Shown here: positions 33,356-42,026 of the stretch, in pieces | Layout: every line of letters begins with the position of its first letter | Numbering within the stretch: position 1 is the first letter of the stretch | The notes under the pieces: model-generated | Seen by the model: only the letters and a program-made list of their open reading frames with translations | Told to the model about the DNA's origin: nothing | Database searches by the model: none | Origin: an uncultured Lachnospiraceae bacterium | GTDB taxonomy: Bacteria; Bacillota; Clostridia; Lachnospirales; Lachnospiraceae | DNA: 48,559 nucleotides | Reading direction: 5' to 3' | Assembly (NCBI GenBank): GCA_910579615.1 | Contig: CAJTUA010000031.1 | Span: forward strand, 1 to 48,559 | Program-made: the position numbers and the translations under genes

Positions 33356-36300
33356 TTGCTTGCAGGTGCTATTTGTATTGGCATTTTGTGTGGGAGTGCA
33401 AATTTATACAAGGCACAGGCAGCAAGAACGGAGGAGGTATCACAAAACAGCCAGATTATTTATTTTGAGGATGGCAGCAGCCTTACAGTAACAAGCGATG
33501 AGGAAACGATGGTGATTACTGGAACGCATGTAAAATCCACTTCCCGTATTTCATACGCAACCGTTGGCTACCATATGACATTGGAGCCAACCGGTGGGTA
33601 TGTGGACGGAAAAGAACATCGGGAGATTGTCATGTTAGACAAATACGAAACCATTACCGATGAAGTTACAACAAGTTATGTGCTAGAACGCCAGAGCATT
33701 GTGGAGAATGCATATGCGCTGTTCCAAAAGCAGAATCCGTCCGGGGCGGAAGATGAGGTGTGGATGAAGTTTGTGGAAGAAATCAGTGTGAAAGGGGGGA
33801 TTGAGTTTTATCTGCACAATATATTCGCGGTAATTGAGCGGAAAGCAGGCTCAGGCAGCGAGATTCTTTCGACATCGCGCGCGTACAATAATCTGGGGAC
33901 AGCGGTGGAGGTAACGCCGCGCGTGCCGGGGATTTTAAACGCGGTGGAGGAGCTTTACGGAAGTGACTGGTCAGCGGGAACAAAAAAGAAGCTGCCAGAA
34001 TACTATGATATCCATCTAAAGCTTTATGTAAACCCATGCAAAACCAATGTGGTTTTGGCAACGGAGGAGGGGGTGGTTTTGGAGTCGCTGCGCAGCAGCT
34101 TAAAGGTTTATCAGGGTGCGGAAATCCGTTACCATTTTCCGGAGCATTTCAAGGAAATCAGTTATCAGGGAGAAACCTACCAGCTGACGCAGGCGAGCAT
34201 CCGGAAAAGCTATGTACTGTACCAGGACGAGGAGGGAACGGTGCAAAATTATTCTCTGCGCGATGAGAAGGGTCTAAAGGTTCATCTAAATACAAGGGCA
34301 GTTTCTTTCCGGCAGCTTTTGGGCAAGGATTCAACGGTTTATCTCATCTGCGAAAAAGCAGACAAAGCAGATCCAGATGAAGAGAGGAAGGAGGAAATTA
34401 CAGAAAACGGAGAAACATACAGCATCCGTTACATGGAGCCGCAAAATGAGATGGTGATTCAGGCGTGGGAGGAGGAAAATCCGTATTTTGATGTTAAAAG
34501 CACGGCAGGAGGGATTCCGGTCAATGAAAAACTAATGGCAAAAGGGGAACTTTGGCGATATTTGCTGGAAGGGAGGTTTTCGGCAAAAAAGGGGGAAATT
34601 ACATTCCAGGTGCCTGTGCGCCGGAAATACCATTTGCTTTGGAGGGAGATGGTGGGTGAGACACCCGAAGGGGATCCGGTTTATGAGACCTTTGAGGATT
34701 GGCAGGAGATAGAGGTTTATGTGCCGGTTGTGAGGAAGTACAGCTATGCAGAGGTGGACGGGTTTACATATTATGGGATTTCGGAACTTTTGCTGGAAAA
34801 TGATGCATTGCCAGGAGGAGAATTGAAATGTCAGATAGGGGAGGGGATGTTGGGGGAGCTTGTGCTTCCGGAAATATCGTATGTGCACTACGATGGGCAG
34901 GAGGCGCATCTAAAGTACCCGCCAGAGGTGGAGGAAGGGATTGAGCTTCCGATGCTTACCTTGTGGGGGGATGAGACAATCCCTTCCATCCCGCAGGAGG
35001 ATTTTACCACAGTTGCGCAGAGCAGGGTATCCGGGATTCAGGTACGGAATGACGGGTTTTTCTTTGGCGGGACGAGCTATATGACGGATGAGTGGAATGA
35101 GTTTGAAGCGGGGATGGAGATATCATTAAGCCAGGTATTCTCGGGACTGAATAAGGATGGGATTGCAGGGAAAGTGGCATCGGACGCGCTCCTCATTCCG
35201 GAGTTGGTGAAGAATGGGATGTATGAGAGTGTAGGGGAGGTCACATATGCCCAACTCGCTGCGTATCCGGATGCGCAGAGTGAACCATGTCAGTTTGCGT
35301 TTGAAGAGCTGAATGGGGTTTACGTGTATACACCTGTGTACTGTGAGGTGAATTGGAAGGCGGACAATGAGAAATATACACAGTTGATTGCGCCAATGTC
35401 CAGGGCGGTGCAGCTTGTTCTTGATCCGGAGGGAATTACGAGTGAGATTTGGATTGGAATTTCCAATGTGGGCTACCATTCCGAGCGGAAAGGATACGGT
35501 GAGAGGGACTATGCAAAAACTTTGGGAACAGAAGGGCTGACCTATCTAGCGCGGACGCAGGAGGGAGTGCAGCGCAATGAGGTGCGCTTTCCGTTTGATG
35601 TGTTCCGGGATACGGGTCTGTTGTATGCAAATGCGGATGATACCTATGTTCCGGCGGGAACCTGGGTGGCAGTTGGAAAGGAGACCGTGCGTTTTTACCT
35701 TCCGGAATGGGTGGCAGAAGGAGTCTATACCGTTGAGTGCCGCAGCGTTGCATGCAATTGCCCGAAAGGAGTGACAAGCGGGGAAGTGCAGGCGAACCGG
35801 AACGATAAAAATTATATCGCGACAGGCAATATTACGGTACAGGTTTCCGGGCGCCTTTTTGGATTCTGCCTCTATGATATTGCAGATTATCCGGTATGGG
35901 AGGAGGTTTTCCGTGACCGTGTGACGGGAAAAATAAAAAACCTGTATGAAAACCGAAAGCTTGGAAATCTTGCGGTTGGTTTTGAGCGTATGGCATTATA
36001 CCGCTACCATTCCGGGGTGGCGGATGCATATGGGAGAAGGCGGGAGGGGAAGCACTATACGTTGCCAGTTCTTGCAGGAGAACATCCAGGCGGGGCAAAT
36101 GCCTCAGTAAAGGCAGGCTATACGGTTCGTTTTTCCGTGACAAGCATCGGGGAGCATATGAGCAGAAAGACTTCTTATATCAATATTGTGCCGCGCTTTT
36201 TCTGGGTGGATGCTAAGGGAGAAAATCGCAGGGAGGTGGATTTATATTATACAAGGAGACTTGCAGACGGGAAAAAATATCTTGTAAAGATTGGGGATGA

Positions 36301-36922
36301 AAAGGAATGCGAGGATGTAAAAATACAGGCAGCAGAAAGCATATGGCTTGGAATTCCGGAAAAAGAGCGAGAGGCTACAAAAACAGTATGGGGGGATGAG
36401 GGAGACGGCAAAGCGCCGATATATCATTATTCTTTGCTGAAAGGGGAATCGCTGTTTCGGACAGTAAAAAACTTTTCTTACCAGGATATGATAACGGGGC
36501 ACAGACAGTATTCATTGATACGGAGCAGGGGAATCTCGCCGGAACGGCTTCTTATGTTGGAGCAGGGGAATTACTTTGAATATTCCCTCCCGTATGATGT
36601 GATGGCTGTGGAAAAGGGCACTCCGGTGATGGAGCATGCAACAGTATATGGAATTGATTTCACGGAAGATTTCTGGAAAAAAGAAGGATTTTTGATTGTT
36701 TCTTTTGACATTACTGCCGTCGTGCAGGGAAATGCGTATCTAAGTTATGCGAATACCGCTAACGCGGCCAATGGGTACTGCAATATGTGGGAACTGGAAA
36801 TGGCACAAAAGCAAAAGCGGGATAAAAACGGTGTAACTTTTTGTTTTTACCCCGGAGATGTTCTGGTGATGCCTGTCATGGATTCCGTCCGTAATGACCA
36901 TCGTTTCGGCGGAATCTATTGA
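33356..36922 (+). CDS. large secreted surface protein of the pilus locus
   Basis: The frame encodes 1,188 residues from a TTG at 33356 (AGAAGGA eight bases upstream): a hydrophobic signal segment (LLAGAICIGILCGSANLYKA) with an AQA-A cleavage site, then a long beta-rich, Tyr- and Gly-rich extracellular region with no membrane anchor or LPXTG motif visible. Cys residues are few. It ends seven bases into the convergent comFB-like gene. The conventional start is unsatisfying because the n-region would have no positive charge; reading from ATG 33300 with a -1 shift gives about 1,207 residues with a basic n-region. It could be a pilus tip adhesin or assembly partner; domain family not recognised. 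Confidence 0.8.
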   Translation: MLAGAICIGILCGSANLYKAQAARTEEVSQNSQIIYFEDGSSLTVTSDEETMVITGTHVKSTSRISYATVGYHMTLEPTGGYVDGKEHREIVMLDKYETITDEVTTSYVLERQSIVENAYALFQKQNPSGAEDEVWMKFVEEISVKGGIEFYLHNIFAVIERKAGSGSEILSTSRAYNNLGTAVEVTPRVPGILNAVEELYGSDWSAGTKKKLPEYYDIHLKLYVNPCKTNVVLATEEGVVLESLRSSLKVYQGAEIRYHFPEHFKEISYQGETYQLTQASIRKSYVLYQDEEGTVQNYSLRDEKGLKVHLNTRAVSFRQLLGKDSTVYLICEKADKADPDEERKEEITENGETYSIRYMEPQNEMVIQAWEEENPYFDVKSTAGGIPVNEKLMAKGELWRYLLEGRFSAKKGEITFQVPVRRKYHLLWREMVGETPEGDPVYETFEDWQEIEVYVPVVRKYSYAEVDGFTYYGISELLLENDALPGGELKCQIGEGMLGELVLPEISYVHYDGQEAHLKYPPEVEEGIELPMLTLWGDETIPSIPQEDFTTVAQSRVSGIQVRNDGFFFGGTSYMTDEWNEFEAGMEISLSQVFSGLNKDGIAGKVASDALLIPELVKNGMYESVGEVTYAQLAAYPDAQSEPCQFAFEELNGVYVYTPVYCEVNWKADNEKYTQLIAPMSRAVQLVLDPEGITSEIWIGISNVGYHSERKGYGERDYAKTLGTEGLTYLARTQEGVQRNEVRFPFDVFRDTGLLYANADDTYVPAGTWVAVGKETVRFYLPEWVAEGVYTVECRSVACNCPKGVTSGEVQANRNDKNYIATGNITVQVSGRLFGFCLYDIADYPVWEEVFRDRVTGKIKNLYENRKLGNLAVGFERMALYRYHSGVADAYGRRREGKHYTLPVLAGEHPGGANASVKAGYTVRFSVTSIGEHMSRKTSYINIVPRFFWVDAKGENRREVDLYYTRRLADGKKYLVKIGDEKECEDVKIQAAESIWLGIPEKEREATKTVWGDEGDGKAPIYHYSLLKGESLFRTVKNFSYQDMITGHRQYSLIRSRGISPERLLMLEQGNYFEYSLPYDVMAVEKGTPVMEHATVYGIDFTEDFWKKEGFLIVSFDITAVVQGNAYLSYANTANAANGYCNMWELEMAQKQKRDKNGVTFCFYPGDVLVMPVMDSVRNDHRFGGIY

Positions 36923-37197
36923 TTGGACTCCTCGTGGCGTGGGTGGAGCTTGACTAGCATGGCACCTTGGAGAATAACCGTCATGACGGTAGCGTCAAAC
37001 TGTGGCTCTAAGGTGTCGAGCCTGGAAAGCAGCTCGCCCTGCGTGGTGGCAACATATTTCGCCGGCAGACGGTTTAAGGCGTAAGATGCGATGTCCAGAC
37101 GGCAGTGTTCACATGTGCAGCAATCCAGACTGTTTTTCATCCGGTCGATTTTGCGGAGCACGATATCCTCCGTCAAATTCCGTAGTAGAAATTCCAT
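36916..37197 (-). CDS. ComFB-like late competence protein
   Basis: A 93-residue protein with the ComFB family pattern: NLTEDIVLRKIDRM, then CCTCEHCRLDIASYALNRLP and PAKYV. The Cys cluster suggests a metal site. ComFB is linked to competence in Bacillus and to c-di-GMP-responsive regulation in cyanobacteria. Its stop codon overlaps that of the large secreted gene, tail to tail. Role here unknown. Confidence 0.8.
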   Translation of the reverse strand: MEFLLRNLTEDIVLRKIDRMKNSLDCCTCEHCRLDIASYALNRLPAKYVATTQGELLSRLDTLEPQFDATVMTVILQGAMLVKLHPRHEESNQ

Positions 37198-37361
37198 TGT
37201 GACCCTCCATAAGTAAAAGATGTTAAGTTTGGACGAGAAGCATGTCCAAATTATAAAATATACCTTCTTCTAATCTATCACTTTGAAATCTTTTTGTAAA
37301 GACGAGGGGAGAAAAAAATGAAAAAATTTGACGTTTTGGATAAAAACATTGTTAAAATTAT

Positions 37362-37390
37362 TTGACACATGGTTTTTATTACTATATAAT
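37362..37390 (+). promoter_or_regulatory. perfect consensus promoter of the DUF1836 gene
   Basis: TTGACA (37362-37367), 17-base spacer, TATAAT (37385-37390). Both hexamers and the spacing match the sigma-A consensus exactly. Confidence 0.85.
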
Positions 37391-37458
37391 ATGTTCTGTA
37401 TGCTTGCATGGTCAATATGCGAATACCCTGTAGAAAAAGAGTTGCAAAAAGGATTCAT

Positions 37459-38115
37459 ATGGATAGAATGAGAGGGAAGTGTAAAGTGGATAAGAAAGTG
37501 CGTGACGGTATATTATCTGTAATAGAGAACATGAAGAAGATTGATTATATCAAGCCTGCCGATGTGCCAAATATAGATTTGTATATGGACCAGGTTACAA
37601 CTTTTATGGATAAACATCTAGAAACGACAAGACGCTATTCCGATGACAAGCTGTTGACGAAGACAATGATAAATAATTACACTAAAAATAATTTATTGCC
37701 GCCGCCCAACAAGAAGAAATATTCAAAAGACCATATGTATTTGCTGATTTTTATATATTACCTGAAAAATATTCTTTCCATCAGCGATATCCAAAAGGTT
37801 TTAAAACCTTTGGCCGAAAACTTTTTTGGCGATGGCAAAACATTGACGTTAGAAGATATCTACGCAGAGATTTTTGGGTTGGAGAGCGAGCAATCCATGA
37901 TTGTGACGCGTGATGTTGTAAGGAAGTATCAAAAGTCGCGCGGGAGTTTTGAGGATGTGAAAGATGCGAAGGAACGTAAGCTTTTGCAGGATTTTGCGTT
38001 GATTAGTATGCTGAGTTTTGATGTGTATATGAAAAAACAACTGATTGAAGCTTTGATTGATGAGAATACACCAAGAATAGAAAAGGAAAAGAAAGAGCAA
38101 AAAGGGAAGGAGTAG
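37459..38115 (+). CDS. DUF1836 family protein, probable DNA-binding regulator
   Basis: About 218 residues. DUF1836 pattern: ETTRRYSDDKLLTKTMINNY, then TKNNLLPPPNKKKYSKDHMY and LLIFIYYLKNILSISDIQKV, which looks like a MerR/HTH-like fold. The family is common in Firmicutes and is thought to be regulatory. The C-terminal end is Lys/Glu-rich. ATG 37459 follows AAAGGA; a GTG at 37486 with GAGGGA is an alternative. A perfect consensus promoter lies upstream. Targets unknown. Confidence 0.8.
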   Translation: MDRMRGKCKVDKKVRDGILSVIENMKKIDYIKPADVPNIDLYMDQVTTFMDKHLETTRRYSDDKLLTKTMINNYTKNNLLPPPNKKKYSKDHMYLLIFIYYLKNILSISDIQKVLKPLAENFFGDGKTLTLEDIYAEIFGLESEQSMIVTRDVVRKYQKSRGSFEDVKDAKERKLLQDFALISMLSFDVYMKKQLIEALIDENTPRIEKEKKEQKGKE

Positions 38116-38142
38116 GTAGGTTTTTGCCTGCACTTTGCCCCT

Positions 38143-38265
38143 ATACTACAGCGAACAATTATGTATTTCCGCGAAACAACATTGGATATTACACATTTTT
38201 CTTTGGTCAGATAAAGAAAAATAGAACTGTTTTATCCAGAATTATGTAAAATGTTGCTGTAGTAT
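38143..38265. repeat. MITE-like element with terminal and internal inverted repeats
   Basis: The ends are ATACTACAGC-G-AACA (left, 38143) and the complement of TGTTGCTGTAGTAT (right, to 38265): 14 paired bases with one bulge. A perfect 9-bp hairpin, TTTTTCTTT (38196-38204) with AAAGAAAAA (38213-38221), lies inside. Length about 123 bases, no coding capacity. It resembles a short miniature transposable element or folded regulatory RNA after the DUF1836 gene. Confidence 0.5.
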
Positions 38266-38267
38266 CA

Positions 38268-38286
38268 GGGCATGTCTGAAAACTGC
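38268..38286 (+). repeat. copy of a 17-19 base repeated motif
   Basis: GGGCATGTCTGAAAACTGC resembles the end motifs at 39074-39091 and, inverted, 39232-39248 (consensus about GRTGTSTCYRAAAACTSC). It directly abuts the MITE-like element. Confidence 0.45.
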
Positions 38287-38363
38287 TTTCTGTGGGCTTT
38301 GCGTTTGCGATGCTGCTTCGTTTGCCTGTTTTGGGTCAATCTAAGGCTAAAAACTATCCTGAC

Positions 38364-38687
38364 TTAAATTTCGTTTTCTGTCTTCTCTGTCGGTTCCTGT
38401 GCTGTTGAAATCCGTTTGAAGACCATATCGTACCCATCATTACCGTAATTTAAGGAACGGTTGACACGGCTGATGGTTGCGGTTGATGCGCCGGTGCGCT
38501 CCGCAATTTCTAGGTAGGTGCGTTTGGAGCGCAGCATACTGGCAACCTCAAAGCGCTGTGAGAGGGAGAGGAGTTCGTTTACCGTGCAGATGTCCTCAAA
38601 AAAACAGTAGCACTCCTCCTTGTCCTTTAAGCTTAAGATGGCGTCAAAAAGATAGTCAACGGACGCATTGCGGATATTTTTGCTCAT
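38364..38687 (-). CDS. YerC/YecD-type TrpR-like regulator
   Basis: A 107-residue protein of the TrpR superfamily: an N-terminal helical part (VDYLFDAILSLKDKEECYCF) and a helix-turn-helix (LEIAERTGASTATISRVNRS). The family is widespread in Firmicutes; the YerC function is not well defined. ATG 38687 has AGGAGGG before it, so the long upstream extension to 38825 is rejected. The C-terminal tail is acidic. Confidence 0.85.
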   Translation of the reverse strand: MSKNIRNASVDYLFDAILSLKDKEECYCFFEDICTVNELLSLSQRFEVASMLRSKRTYLEIAERTGASTATISRVNRSLNYGNDGYDMVFKRISTAQEPTEKTENEI

Positions 38688-39266
38688 ATATGTTCCCTCC
38701 TGAAAAATGGATATGAATCCTGTTTTGTGTGAAAAGATAAGATTATGTAACAGTACAATTTTACCACTACACAGGAGTAAAGTAAAGCCCTTTTTGAAAA
38801 ATTTATAAATTTGTAAAATAGTCATAAGAATTTTCCGGGATTATCATAGGGATTTGCAAGAGAGTGGCAAAGTATGGCTTTGGGGATGTTAAAGTGAAGC
38901 CGGTAAAAGTGATTCCGGAGTGTGGACAGATAGTCTTGAGAAGCGTGGCACAAATGAACAGATGGCAAATGGATGATAAACGTTATCATCAGCGTTTTTC
39001 TGGACAAAGAAGGGTGGATATGGTAGAATTTTAAAACAAGAGAAAATTGCAGACAGGGCAGGGGATTGCCCGGGGTGTGTCCAAAAACTGCTTTTATGGG
39101 CTATAAATTTCCATATAAGACAAATTTACACTTTGTATGGAATTTATTGAATAAGGAAGACATAGTGGGGTTATGCCTGCGGAATGAGGTATAAAATATC
39201 ATACAAAGCAAGATGTTTGGAATACAGGAATGAGTTTTCGGACACATCTTGGCAGGAATGAGGGTT
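38688..39266. other. intergenic region between yerC and rlmD
   Basis: Holds the yerC leader, an open stretch of about 200 bases (38829-39034) without clear start or family, and the repeat element 39074-39248. The TTG-initiated extension of rlmD to 39249 is rejected because it starts inside the repeat. Confidence 0.4.
39074..39248. repeat. non-coding element bounded by inverted 17-base repeats
   Basis: GGTGTGTCCAAAAACTGC (39074-39091) and GAGTTTTCGGACACATC (39232-39248) are inverted copies of a motif also found at 38268. The interior has no open frame. About 175 bases; it looks like a small mobile element or a remnant of an insertion sequence. Confidence 0.45.
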
Positions 39267-40784
39267 ATGATGAAAAAAGGTCAGGAACTGATTGGGTATG
39301 TGGACCATGTGAATTTTCCGAACAAAGGGATTGTGTGGGTAGAGGCGGAAGATAAAAATATGGAGGACGAAGACAGAAATGAGAAAGACGAAGACGGAAA
39401 TAAGAATGACAACAGGAAAGATGTGCACTCATCTTCTTCCCGTGTAAAAGTTTGTGTCAAGGGCGTTTTGCCGGGGCAGACAGTCCGGTTTCGCCTCACA
39501 AAAAACGGTTCGAAAAAAGAAGGGGCTCTTCTTGAGGTATTAAAAGCTTCTGGGTGTGAGGGCAGGATTCCGCCGTGCCCACATTTTGGGAGTTGCGGCG
39601 GGTGTACTTACCAGACAATGCCATACATGGAACAACTGCGTTTCAAAGAAGAACAGGTAAAATGCCTGTTGAGGGATTTTCTGGAAGAAGGAACTGTGTG
39701 GGAGGGGATTCTGAAAAGTCCGGTGGAATCTGCGTACCGCAATAAGATGGAATATTCTTTCGGGGACGAGACCAAGAATGGTCCGTTGACGCTTGGAATG
39801 CATAAAAAGGGCAGTTTTTATGATGTGCTCACGACAGACCACTGCCAGATAGTACATGAGGACTTTAACCGTATTTTGGATGCGACACTTGCAGTGGCAA
39901 AGGAATTTGGGCTGACATATTACCATAAGATAACGCATTCGGGCTATCTGCGCCATCTGCTTGTGCGGCGTGCGGTAAAGACAGGGGAGATTTTGGTGCA
40001 TCTGGTGACAACTTCCGACGATAAAGAAAATCGGATGCAGGGGGAAGGAACGGTACAAAATCAGGAGCAGAGATTTTTGGATGCGTGGAAGGATGCCATG
40101 CAGAATCTTTCTCTTGAGGGCAACATAAAAGGAATCCTTCACATTGTCAATGACCGTGTGGCGGATGCCATCCTTGCCGACCGGACGGAAATACTGGATG
40201 GGGAAGATTTCTTTTTTGAGGAATTGCTTGGCTTAAAGTTTAAGATTTCTACTTTTTCATTTTTCCAGACGAATTCGCTTGGCGCGGAAGTGCTTTACAG
40301 AAAAGTACGGGAATATGTTGGGGAGATGAAAGATAAGGTTGTGTATGATTTGTATAGCGGAACGGGAACGATTGCGCAGCTGCTTGCGCCGGTGGCAAAG
40401 AAAGTGATTGGCGTGGAGATTGTTGCGGACGCGGTTGATGCGGCACGTGACAATGCCGCAAAAAATGGCCTTTCGAACTGTGAATTTATTGCCGGGGATG
40501 TATTGCAGGTGTTGGATGGCATGAAAGAGAAACCGGACTATATTGTGTTGGACCCGCCGCGGGATGGTGTACACCCAAAGGCGCTGCAAAAGATTGTTGC
40601 TTACGGGGTGGAGCGAATGGTTTATATTTCGTGCAAGCCGACAAGCCTGGCGCGGGATTTGGTGGTGCTGCGGGAAGCGGGGTATCAGGTGGAGCGGGTA
40701 TGTATGGTGGATATGTTCCCGGAGACGGTGAATGTGGAGACGGTTGTCAAATTATCCCTCAAAAAATATATACCTAAATATTGA
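39267..40784 (+). CDS. rlmD: 23S rRNA (uracil-5-)-methyltransferase, RlmD/RumA type
   Basis: Methylates a uracil in 23S rRNA with SAM. About 505 residues: TRAM-like N-domain, [4Fe-4S] Cys cluster (CPHFGSCGGCTYQ), Rossmann methyltransferase core (VYDLYSGTGTIAQLL, then DPPRDGVHPKAL) and the catalytic Cys in VYISCKPTSLARDL. An unusual acidic, Asn/Lys-rich stretch with four Ser occupies residues 28-58 of the N-domain. The start is ATG 39267 or 39270 after GAGGG. Directly after the stop codon the DNA becomes AT-rich and mosaic, suggesting the 3' end was an integration site. Confidence 0.92.
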   Translation: MMKKGQELIGYVDHVNFPNKGIVWVEAEDKNMEDEDRNEKDEDGNKNDNRKDVHSSSSRVKVCVKGVLPGQTVRFRLTKNGSKKEGALLEVLKASGCEGRIPPCPHFGSCGGCTYQTMPYMEQLRFKEEQVKCLLRDFLEEGTVWEGILKSPVESAYRNKMEYSFGDETKNGPLTLGMHKKGSFYDVLTTDHCQIVHEDFNRILDATLAVAKEFGLTYYHKITHSGYLRHLLVRRAVKTGEILVHLVTTSDDKENRMQGEGTVQNQEQRFLDAWKDAMQNLSLEGNIKGILHIVNDRVADAILADRTEILDGEDFFFEELLGLKFKISTFSFFQTNSLGAEVLYRKVREYVGEMKDKVVYDLYSGTGTIAQLLAPVAKKVIGVEIVADAVDAARDNAAKNGLSNCEFIAGDVLQVLDGMKEKPDYIVLDPPRDGVHPKALQKIVAYGVERMVYISCKPTSLARDLVVLREAGYQVERVCMVDMFPETVNVETVVKLSLKKYIPKY

Positions 40785-40791
40785 AGTAACA

Positions 40792-40971
40792 ATGGAGCCG
40801 AGTGCAGAGAGCAATTACACGCCAACAGAAAAGGTCATACCGATAAATGCATTTACATGTATGTATGTGGCATCTGAACAGGTAAAAGAAAGAGTAATAG
40901 AAATTTTGAATAATAATGATATTGATTTTCCGCCGCCATATATAAATGTAATGGACATTTGGTTTGTGTAG
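40792..40971 (+). pseudogene. C-terminal remnant of DarT toxin (DNA ADP-ribosyltransferase)
   Basis: The 59-residue frame contains VIPINAFTCMYVASEQVKER and ends with a short strand and IWFV, which resembles the end of DarT proteins (an IP...I..I.V segment, a helix, and a final W-[FY]). The first 150 or so residues, including the NAD-binding region, are missing; the frame starts eight bases after rlmD. No ribosome site is seen. It lies 26 bases before the darG-like gene, as darT does in complete loci. Identification rests on pattern and position. Confidence 0.55.
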
Positions 40972-40997
40972 TAATTTTACATAGAAAGGAGGCTGCT

Positions 40998-42026
40998 ATG
41001 ATAAAATTTGTTACAGGTAATATTTTTGAATCTGGTGCAGATTGCCTCGTTAATACTGTTAATTGTGAAGGATTTATGGGAAAAGGCATTGCATATCAAT
41101 TTAAGATGCGCTTTCCGCAGAATAACATTGATTATATCAAAGCTTGTAAATCGGGGGAATTGCATATAGGAACTATTCATTACTATAAAGAGGATGGAAT
41201 ATGGATTGTGAATTTTCCAACTAAGGATAAGTGGAGAGAAAAATCAAAGATTGATTATATTGAAAAAGGGTTGGATGAATTGATAAAATTCATTATTGAA
41301 TATAGACCCAATATAATAGCAGTTCCGCCTTTAGGTTGTGGTAATGGTGGATTAGATTGGAATATCGTAAAAAATATTATTCATGAAAAATTGAATGGTA
41401 TACAAATTGAATCTGATTTCTTGATATATGAACCTTCTGTTTCTTATGTGGCAGTTCCTAAAAAAGCACCCGATATAAACATTTCAGGGCTGGCATTATT
41501 GCAAATCAGGTTGCATTTGAAAAAATTTAATGCTTTGAGATTGCAAAAAGCGGGATACTTAACAAATTATTTTACGAATGAAAACTATTTTAAGTTTGAT
41601 AAGTGGAAATATGGACCATATTCTCATTCTATTGATATTGTAGCAAAATCTATAAATGAGTATCAAAAATTTTATGGTTTAACCAATTCAAAAGATACTT
41701 ATGAGCATATATATAAAGTTATTTGTAGTAGAAAAACAGAAGATAAATTGAAAAAGTTACTTCCTGCTATAGAAAAATCAACGGAATATATTAATCAAAT
41801 TACTACTGATAAAAAATTAGAAGGTATTGCGACTGTTTTGTATATCATTGAAACAAACTATCAGATTTCAAGAGAGGATATTATTAAAAATTTTAGGGAA
41901 TGCTCGGAAGATAAGGCAAATAGATTTTCTAAAGAATATATATGCGAATGTATAACTTATCTTGAACAAACTAATATTATTATCCAGGATATATTTGGTA
42001 ATTATGAGATTGCAAGAGAAATATGA
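40998..42026 (+). CDS. darG: DarG-like macrodomain antitoxin
   Basis: Neutralises DarT by removing ADP-ribose from DNA with its macrodomain and by binding the toxin. The 342-residue protein has a macrodomain at residues 1-150 (VTGNIFESGADCLVNTVNCE, GFMGKGIA, PPLGCGNGGLDW) and a C-terminal domain with the DarG pattern NALRLQKAGYLTNYF ... KYGPYSHSIDIVAKSI. GGAGG precedes ATG 40998. The toxin partner upstream is truncated, so this is an orphan antitoxin. Strongly AT-rich compared with the chromosome. Confidence 0.8.
   Translation: MIKFVTGNIFESGADCLVNTVNCEGFMGKGIAYQFKMRFPQNNIDYIKACKSGELHIGTIHYYKEDGIWIVNFPTKDKWREKSKIDYIEKGLDELIKFIIEYRPNIIAVPPLGCGNGGLDWNIVKNIIHEKLNGIQIESDFLIYEPSVSYVAVPKKAPDINISGLALLQIRLHLKKFNALRLQKAGYLTNYFTNENYFKFDKWKYGPYSHSIDIVAKSINEYQKFYGLTNSKDTYEHIYKVICSRKTEDKLKKLLPAIEKSTEYINQITTDKKLEGIATVLYIIETNYQISREDIIKNFRECSEDKANRFSKEYICECITYLEQTNIIIQDIFGNYEIAREI

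Noticed and set aside
37408..37458. Earlier ATG start of the DUF1836 gene
   Set aside because: It lies only 18 bases after the -10 and has no ribosome site; 37459 has AAAGGA.
38829..39034. Open stretch of about 68 codons between yerC and rlmD
   Set aside because: No convincing start codon or ribosome site and no recognised family.
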